Below, piece after piece: positions 14,643 through 19,750 of a stretch of 19,750 bases of DNA (its first letter is position 1; each line of letters opens with the position of its first letter). The position numbers and the translations under genes were made by a program. Location of the stretch: assembly GCA_937958105.1 (NCBI GenBank), contig CALFXJ010000033.1, positions 1 through 19,750 on the forward strand. Direction: 5' to 3'. The notes beneath the pieces were generated by a model. That model was not told the origin of the DNA. It searched no databases and saw only the letters and a program-made list of their open reading frames with translations. Source of the DNA: an uncultured Cellvibrio sp. Its GTDB lineage: Bacteria; Pseudomonadota; Gammaproteobacteria; Pseudomonadales; Cellvibrionaceae.

Positions 14643-16190
14643 TCAGGAGGCTTTCTTCAACGCGTTGCGAATCATCACAACAGGTATCACGATGACAGTG
14701 GTGATAAACAACAGCGCGATCCAGGTAATGATCAGGCTTTTAATGTTTAATCCTTCTTTTTCAGTAATCACACGGCTGGTAACGGGCGAATAAAGGCGAT
14801 CACGTACACCCACGGCTTCAATGCTGATCTGGTTATAGATTCTTTCAGTGACATCAAAGTAACTGCTCAACTGGTCGAGAATCTGGGGTAAGGCTTCATT
14901 TACACGATCCAGATAAAGCTGATGTGCCTCCAGGTTTGCGCCGCCATTATGTTTCTTGGCAGCCTCTGTTAAGGAAATGATAATCAGCTCAACATCGGTA
15001 ATACGGCTCTTCACCTCAGCGGCACGCAAGTTTAAGTCCAGCCACTGCTGGTTCAGTCGCTGCTTGTAGGTCTCGCGCTCAGACTCGCCGGACATCTGCA
15101 TTAACTTATCCAGCGTATCTCCGCCCAACTGCGAAACCATCATTGAGGACGACTCACCACCCGTACCCGCAACCCGTTCTGTCCTGCGGTAGGTATCAAA
15201 GGCTTCTTTTGCCAAAGCGGCCTGATTCTGCAACAACGACAAATCCATCCGCAGTTTTTTGAGGCGGTCCTCATAGTAGTAAACGGACAACTCCGGATCG
15301 CGGCTCAAGCCGAGATAGCGGATAGGAGACATCAGCTCGTCAATCACGTACCGGTTCATGTCATTAATCGCATTAGTCAAATCGGACAGCCTCATACCGG
15401 TTTCAGGATCAGCAATGGTCGCTACGCCCTCAAAGGCGGACAGCTTCGCGATATTTTCCCGCAGCAGGCCCAGCTTCTCGTCAAGGAGGTCGCTGACAAT
15501 CATGTACTCCACTTTCTGGATCAGGTCAGGATTGAGTGAGCGGGAGGATGACAGTTTAATATCCAGGTTCAGCACCCCTTTATCGCGGATTGCCCGCTCT
15601 GCCCAGATAGCAGGAATATCACTTAATACCTTGGAGGCCACGCTCTCCGGCAGCTGCGCCTTATCGAGCCGCATGGCGATAAGCACACTGCCGCGCGAAG
15701 CCTGATCAAGCTCAGCCTGCATACGCCCTTGAATCTCTTCAACCTGCTCAAAATTCAATTTTTTATCACTGAGCACCTTGCGATATTTTTCGACTATTGC
15801 CGGATAGGTCGGGGCATAGGGCTCTGCGGACAGACTGCCCTGCAGGTCGGCCACCGTCATACCGTAATCATCCAGGCGATTACGCTGGTGCGCCAGCTGC
15901 ACGACGGCGGGAGCAATAATGTCGCCGAACGCAAAAGCAGATCCATTGGGAAACTGTAACTTGTGCGCGTCCGGAAACGTCAGGCGAATAGGTTTGGCAT
16001 AGGTCACTTCATTGGAGAAAGCGACCAGCTTGCTGGCCTGAAAGGCACCATAGGCAGCAGTGACAAGGACCACCGCTATAAACCAAGCCTTCCAGGTGGC
16101 CAGCACCGCTTTTACTAAACCTAACAGGTCAATTTCATCATCCATTCGATCAGCCGGGCTGGCTGAAAGGTGCGGGGTTATAGAGGTCAA
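14643..16190 (-). CDS. Wzz-family polysaccharide chain-length regulator, long form, TTG start
   Basis: A 515-aa Wzz/polysaccharide co-polymerase-like membrane protein. Membrane helix 1 is at about 34-53 (AWFIAVVLVTAAYGAF) and helix 2 at about 485-507 (LIITWIALLFITTVIVIPVV). They enclose a periplasmic region of about 430 residues rich in charged helical, probably coiled-coil, segments. It ends in a short basic tail with no kinase domain or tyrosine cluster. It is longer than usual Wzz proteins (about 330-380 aa), so the family call is by architecture and location. The TTG at 16188-16190 has AAGGAG at 16198-16203, 7 nt upstream. The alternative ATG at 16143-16145 has no Shine-Dalgarno and would remove the leader before DDEIDL (17-22). 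It diverges from the dehydratase gene and converges on the short Wzz gene. Confidence 0.75.
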   Translation of the reverse strand: MTSITPHLSASPADRMDDEIDLLGLVKAVLATWKAWFIAVVLVTAAYGAFQASKLVAFSNEVTYAKPIRLTFPDAHKLQFPNGSAFAFGDIIAPAVVQLAHQRNRLDDYGMTVADLQGSLSAEPYAPTYPAIVEKYRKVLSDKKLNFEQVEEIQGRMQAELDQASRGSVLIAMRLDKAQLPESVASKVLSDIPAIWAERAIRDKGVLNLDIKLSSSRSLNPDLIQKVEYMIVSDLLDEKLGLLRENIAKLSAFEGVATIADPETGMRLSDLTNAINDMNRYVIDELMSPIRYLGLSRDPELSVYYYEDRLKKLRMDLSLLQNQAALAKEAFDTYRRTERVAGTGGESSSMMVSQLGGDTLDKLMQMSGESERETYKQRLNQQWLDLNLRAAEVKSRITDVELIIISLTEAAKKHNGGANLEAHQLYLDRVNEALPQILDQLSSYFDVTERIYNQISIEAVGVRDRLYSPVTSRVITEKEGLNIKSLIITWIALLFITTVIVIPVVMIRNALKKAS

Positions 16191-16197
16191 AACGGGT

Positions 16198-16203
16198 CTC
16201 CTT
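16198..16203 (-). promoter_or_regulatory. Ribosome binding site supporting the TTG start of the long Wzz gene
   Basis: AAGGAG on the minus strand, 7 nt before the TTG at 16188-16190. No comparable site precedes the downstream ATG at 16145. AACGGGT occurs twice on the plus strand (16191-16197 and 16205-16211), flanking this site. Confidence 0.65.
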
Positions 16204-16430
16204 CAACGGGTGTAGATGCATCTCTTGCTTTAACGAGGGTGGGGGCTTACCAAAAAGAACGCAATGCTACAAAAGCGAACGAGGATTTTCATCTACTTAT
16301 AAGGTTTTTCTCAAATTGTCGGTCATTCAAGCACGCTTCCGACTGAACAATGAATAGTCTACAACAGGCAAAATCGCAAGATTTGTTTTATACTTTGCCA
16401 CATTATTTTCCCTGCCCTGCTTTATTATCC

Positions 16431-16447
16431 GTTGCCCGATGGGCAAC
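16431..16447 (+). promoter_or_regulatory. Stem-loop in the 5' leader of the dehydratase gene
   Basis: Perfect 7-bp inverted repeat GTTGCCC/GGGCAAC with a 3-nt loop (GAT), ending 24 nt before the start codon. There is no U-run, so it is not a terminator. It could be a leader hairpin or a protein-binding palindrome; the role is unknown. Confidence 0.4.
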
Positions 16448-16471
16448 AACAGCCGTCAATTGAGGTAATCA

Positions 16472-18394
16472 ATGCTGGAAGCTTTGTTTGAATCGTCGCG
16501 CACAACCAAACGGACTATCTCATTGTGTTATGACACCTTTGCTATCGCACTGGCTTTTTATATCGCCACCTGCATGCGCTTAGGGACTTTCAATATTCCC
16601 GTTACCCAAAAAGAACTAACGGCTGTCGGCATTACCATCGTTGTTACCCTGGCACTCTTCACCAAGATGGGTATGTACCGGGCCATCCTGCGTTACATGA
16701 CCCTGCCAGCCATGCTGACCATTGCGGGGTGCGTCTGTGTCTCCGGTCTGGTTCTGGCGATGGCGAGCTTTTTTACTTTCTCTAAAGTGCCCCGCTCGGT
16801 ACCGTTTATTTATATCACCACGGCATTACTGCTGATCGGTACACCGCGATTGATGGTAAGAAGCCTGATCGCGCTGCTGAATCGTCAAAGCCGGGGCAGT
16901 AAAGAAGCGGTGATTGTGTATGGCGCAGGCTACACCGGCCACCAGTTAACTCTGGCGCTGCAGGCCACGCCCTATAAAGTGGTGGCCTTTGTTGACGACA
17001 ACCCTGCCCTGCATGGCACGGTGCTGGCCAACAAAAAAGTCTTTGATCCCTCCATGATCGAAGCGCTGATGCAAACCCACAGCGCCAAAAAAATCCTCCT
17101 TGCCCTGGGCAGCACGCCGAACTCAAGACGCGCACAGGTTATTAAGCGCCTGGAAGCATTGCCAATCTCCGTGCAGACAGTTCCGGCCATCCCCGATATC
17201 CTCAGTGGAAAAGCACGCATCGAACATATTCGCGATGTGGAGATTGAAGACCTGCTGGGGCGCGATCCGGTTCAGGCCAACCCAAATCTGTTGCACGCGT
17301 GTATTACCAATAAAGTGGTCATGGTGACCGGCGCAGGCGGTTCCATCGGCAGCGAGCTGTGCCGGCAGATTGTACGGCAATCACCCAAAACCCTGGTGCT
17401 TTTCGAACTGAATGAATACAGCCTCTATAGCATCGAACAGGAATTACAGCAGGAGATCGCAACACGAGGGTTGGAATTAAAGCTTGTCAGCCTGCTGGGG
17501 TCAGTGCAAAAAGAAAATCGCCTCGAAACCATTATGCGCACCTTTGGTGTCAACACGGTGTATCACGCGGCGGCCTACAAGCATGTGCCGCTGGTCGAGC
17601 ACAACATCGTCGAAGGTGTTCGCAACAATGTATTCGGCACCTGGTACTGCGCCGAAGCTGCCATTAAGGCGGGTGTTGAATCCTTTGTGCTTATCTCAAC
17701 GGACAAAGCCGTACGACCCACGAATATTATGGGCGCCTCCAAACGGATGGCTGAACTTGCCCTGCAAGGTCTGGCACAGCGCCAGAACACCACGCGCTTT
17801 ACCATGGTACGTTTTGGCAATGTACTGGGTTCATCCGGCTCGGTAGTCCCCCTGTTCCGCCAGCAGATCAAACACGGCGGCCCGGTAACGGTTACCCACC
17901 CGGATATCATCCGTTATTTCATGACCATCCCCGAAGCAGCAGAGCTGGTTATCCAGGCCGGCGCCATGGGAACCGGTGGCGATGTATTCGTGCTGGATAT
18001 GGGCGACCCAGTCAAGATTATTGATCTTGCCGCACGAATGATTCACCTGTCAGGCCTGGAAGTTAAAGATGAAAAACATCCAAATGGCGATATCGAAATT
18101 CTTTATACCGGTTTGCGCCCCGGCGAAAAACTCTACGAAGAATTGTTAATCGGGGACAATGTAAGCGGCACGGATCATCCGAGGATCATGCGTGCCGAAG
18201 AGCAGTGTCTGAACTGGGAGCAAACCAGGCAGTTACTGGATGAACTGGATAACGCCTGTCACACCTACAAATGTGATGTGGTTAAAGAACTGCTGATTAA
18301 TGCCCCCACCGGCTATCAGTCAACTGAACGTTTAGGCGACGCTGTGTGGCTGCAGAAGCAGGAGAGTGCAAAGCTGCGACTGGTAAATCCATAA
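16472..18394 (+). CDS. Membrane-bound nucleotide-sugar 4,6-dehydratase, WbpM/CapD/PglF type
   Basis: Enzyme of the family that removes C4/C6 water from UDP-GlcNAc to give a 4-keto-6-deoxy sugar, the first step toward sugars such as UDP-QuiNAc, FucNAc or bacillosamine used in O-antigen or glycans. The 640-aa product has about four N-terminal membrane helices (within 15-123). A first Rossmann-like domain follows with GAGYTG at 151-156. The catalytic SDR domain has TGAGGSIG at 286-293. The active site shows STDK at 409-412 and NIMGASK, with Met420 in place of the usual SDR Tyr and Lys424; this MxxxK is typical of the WbpM/FlaA1 branch. The ATG at 16472 has GAGG 6 nt upstream. Length is near WbpM (about 665). 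The exact product sugar cannot be told. Confidence 0.9.
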   Translation: MLEALFESSRTTKRTISLCYDTFAIALAFYIATCMRLGTFNIPVTQKELTAVGITIVVTLALFTKMGMYRAILRYMTLPAMLTIAGCVCVSGLVLAMASFFTFSKVPRSVPFIYITTALLLIGTPRLMVRSLIALLNRQSRGSKEAVIVYGAGYTGHQLTLALQATPYKVVAFVDDNPALHGTVLANKKVFDPSMIEALMQTHSAKKILLALGSTPNSRRAQVIKRLEALPISVQTVPAIPDILSGKARIEHIRDVEIEDLLGRDPVQANPNLLHACITNKVVMVTGAGGSIGSELCRQIVRQSPKTLVLFELNEYSLYSIEQELQQEIATRGLELKLVSLLGSVQKENRLETIMRTFGVNTVYHAAAYKHVPLVEHNIVEGVRNNVFGTWYCAEAAIKAGVESFVLISTDKAVRPTNIMGASKRMAELALQGLAQRQNTTRFTMVRFGNVLGSSGSVVPLFRQQIKHGGPVTVTHPDIIRYFMTIPEAAELVIQAGAMGTGGDVFVLDMGDPVKIIDLAARMIHLSGLEVKDEKHPNGDIEILYTGLRPGEKLYEELLIGDNVSGTDHPRIMRAEEQCLNWEQTRQLLDELDNACHTYKCDVVKELLINAPTGYQSTERLGDAVWLQKQESAKLRLVNP

Positions 18395-18421
18395 CCGCGT
18401 ACGCCTCGTAGATAAACCGCA

Positions 18422-19750
18422 TCAGGTGTTCACTGGCAACACCACCTCGAGCTGGTGCCCGACGGATTCGGCAAGGGATTGATATAGGTCACGCAGAGCC
18501 TGCCGGGCACCCAGATCACCGTGAACAATGCGAATGTGTCTGGGCCACTGGTACATGCGCTTGACGAAGTTAAGCAGATCTTTCTGATCAGCGTGGGCAG
18601 AGTAACCATTAATGCTTGTTACCCCGGCACGTATGCTGTAGCGCTGACCATCCAGATCCACCCAGCCACCGCGCGGACCAAACTCCTGAATCGCACGACC
18701 CGGTGTTCCTGCTGCCTGATATCCCACAAACAATACATGGTGGCGCGGATTCTCAATCATCGCCTTCAAATAATTAACTACCCTGCCCCCCGTTGCCATA
18801 CCGCTGGCTGCAATCACAATTGCCGGACGCTCCGTGCGCGCCAGATACTCCACCGTCTGCATATGCTGCTCGTGACTGTCCACGGTATATAAATTTTCAA
18901 AATTCAATGGATGCCGCCCAGCCCGCAGGCGCTGCTGAGCTTCCGCATCCCAGAATGGTTTAAGCTCGCGATACACCTGGGTAAATTTTGCGGCCAAGGG
19001 TGAATCAACAATTACCTCCAGATTCTTCCAGCGTGGGCCGCCTTTATGAATCAGTCCCTCGAGTTCATAAAGCAGCTCCTGTGTGCGGCCAATACTGAAC
19101 GCCGGCACTATCACTGTACCGCCATTCGCCAGTGCTGATTCAACAGCGGCCTTCAATTTCAGCTGCCGCTCACGGCGATTCTCGTGCTGGCGATTGCCGT
19201 AAGTGCTTTCTATCACCAAGCTGTCAGCTCGACGCGGCGATCTGGGCGCAGGTAACAGCGGCGCATAAGGCGCCCCTAAATCCCCAGAGAATATCGCTAC
19301 ATGTTTGTTGCCGCTGGCTTTATGCCACAGCTCTACCTCTACATAAGCAGAGCCGAGAATGTGACCTGCGCGCTGCAACTTAATCCGCACACGAAACGCC
19401 GCATCATCAACCAGCGTATACCACTCACGATAAGGAAGCGGCACCAGCTGCCCGTCAACGGTTTTTAGAAATTGATCGATCAGACGGCTATCGCGGGTAA
19501 ATCCCATCTTCAGCGCATCCTCAATCACCAGCGGCAGTAAACGCGCAGAAGGCTGAGAACACAGAATGGGGCCTTTAAAACCCGCGGCCATTAGATAGGG
19601 CAAGCGACCGATGTGGTCGATATGGACATGCGTAACAACTAACGCGCGCAGATCATCGAGGGCAAAATTAATCTGATGCTGCGTCATAGCATCCACACCA
19701 GCATCCGCCCCCTGAAACAAACCACAGTCCACCAGCAGCGACTCACCCGG
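18422..19750 (-). CDS. Beta-CASP metallo-beta-lactamase-fold hydrolase (probable RNA-processing nuclease), N-terminus cut off
   Basis: Belongs to the metallo-beta-lactamase fold proteins with beta-CASP and RNA-specificity domains, related to CPSF-73-like nucleases; bacterial members are often annotated as RNA exonucleases, but substrate is rarely proven. About 442 residues are visible. The reading frame stays open to the right edge (PGESLLVDCGLFQG), so the true start lies beyond 19750, probably by only 20 or so residues. Metal ligands are visible: HVHIDH (motif 2), GHILGSAY (motif 3) and SGDLG (motif 4). Beta-CASP features follow: ESTYGNR, PAFSIGRTQELLYEL, SGMATGGRV and the late GYSAHADQ. All key residues appear intact. 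It converges on the dehydratase gene with a 27-bp gap and no obvious terminator. A polysaccharide role is not implied by its sequence. Confidence 0.9.
   Translation of the reverse strand, partial: PGESLLVDCGLFQGADAGVDAMTQHQINFALDDLRALVVTHVHIDHIGRLPYLMAAGFKGPILCSQPSARLLPLVIEDALKMGFTRDSRLIDQFLKTVDGQLVPLPYREWYTLVDDAAFRVRIKLQRAGHILGSAYVEVELWHKASGNKHVAIFSGDLGAPYAPLLPAPRSPRRADSLVIESTYGNRQHENRRERQLKLKAAVESALANGGTVIVPAFSIGRTQELLYELEGLIHKGGPRWKNLEVIVDSPLAAKFTQVYRELKPFWDAEAQQRLRAGRHPLNFENLYTVDSHEQHMQTVEYLARTERPAIVIAASGMATGGRVVNYLKAMIENPRHHVLFVGYQAAGTPGRAIQEFGPRGGWVDLDGQRYSIRAGVTSINGYSAHADQKDLLNFVKRMYQWPRHIRIVHGDLGARQALRDLYQSLAESVGHQLEVVLPVNT

Larger units (their letters stand above)
16191..16471. other. 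Divergent promoter region between the long Wzz gene and the dehydratase gene
   Basis: 281 bp that should carry promoters in both directions. Seen here: a 10-bp perfect palindrome AGATGCATCT (16214-16223), a plus-strand TATACT (16389-16394) that could be a -10 box without a good -35, and the hairpin listed separately at 16431-16447. No ORF or repeat is evident. Confidence 0.5.

Overview
The window looks like an ordinary chromosomal segment of a Gammaproteobacterium, possibly of the Cellvibrionales or a related marine or soil group. The lineage call is my inference from gene content: a complete-type Na+-NQR operon, mfd followed directly by a csiV-like gene, a bacterial mgsA and a Wzz/WbpM-type surface polysaccharide locus. 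No plasmid, phage, insertion sequence or CRISPR signal is visible.

Layout. Positions 1-5040 (minus strand) hold nqrA-B-C-D-E and the first third of nqrF, encoding the sodium-pumping NADH:quinone oxidoreductase. The genes are packed with 3-20 bp gaps or short overlaps, and nqrC and nqrE start with GTG codons set by strong Shine-Dalgarno sites. A gap of about 0.5 kb separates nqrA from the divergent mfd-csiV pair (5565-9979, plus), which ends at a bidirectional terminator shared with a small cold-shock protein gene (10069-10284, minus). Then come mgsA (methylglyoxal synthase) and htpG (Hsp90), both minus, with a terminator-like hairpin between them.

Upstream of htpG is a sigma-32-type heat-shock promoter whose -35 element nearly touches the 3' CCA of a tRNA-Val(GAC) gene. 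The tRNA has its own sigma-70-type promoter with a GC-rich discriminator. From 13.3 kb on the window enters a polysaccharide locus: a Wzz-family chain-length regulator of 357 aa (plus), a symmetric terminator, a convergent longer Wzz-family protein of 515 aa (minus, TTG start), and a divergent WbpM/CapD-type membrane nucleotide-sugar 4,6-dehydratase (plus). The window ends inside a beta-CASP metallo-beta-lactamase-fold hydrolase (minus).

Functionally the window combines respiratory energy conservation (NQR), transcription-coupled repair (Mfd), envelope integrity (CsiV), stress response (Csp, MgsA, HtpG) and the edge of an O-antigen or exopolysaccharide cluster. I do not see a new biological system. 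The most interesting points are the htpG/tRNA-Val promoter arrangement, the convergent pair of unequal Wzz proteins with matching N-termini, and several untested leader structures (nqrA, wzz and the dehydratase gene).
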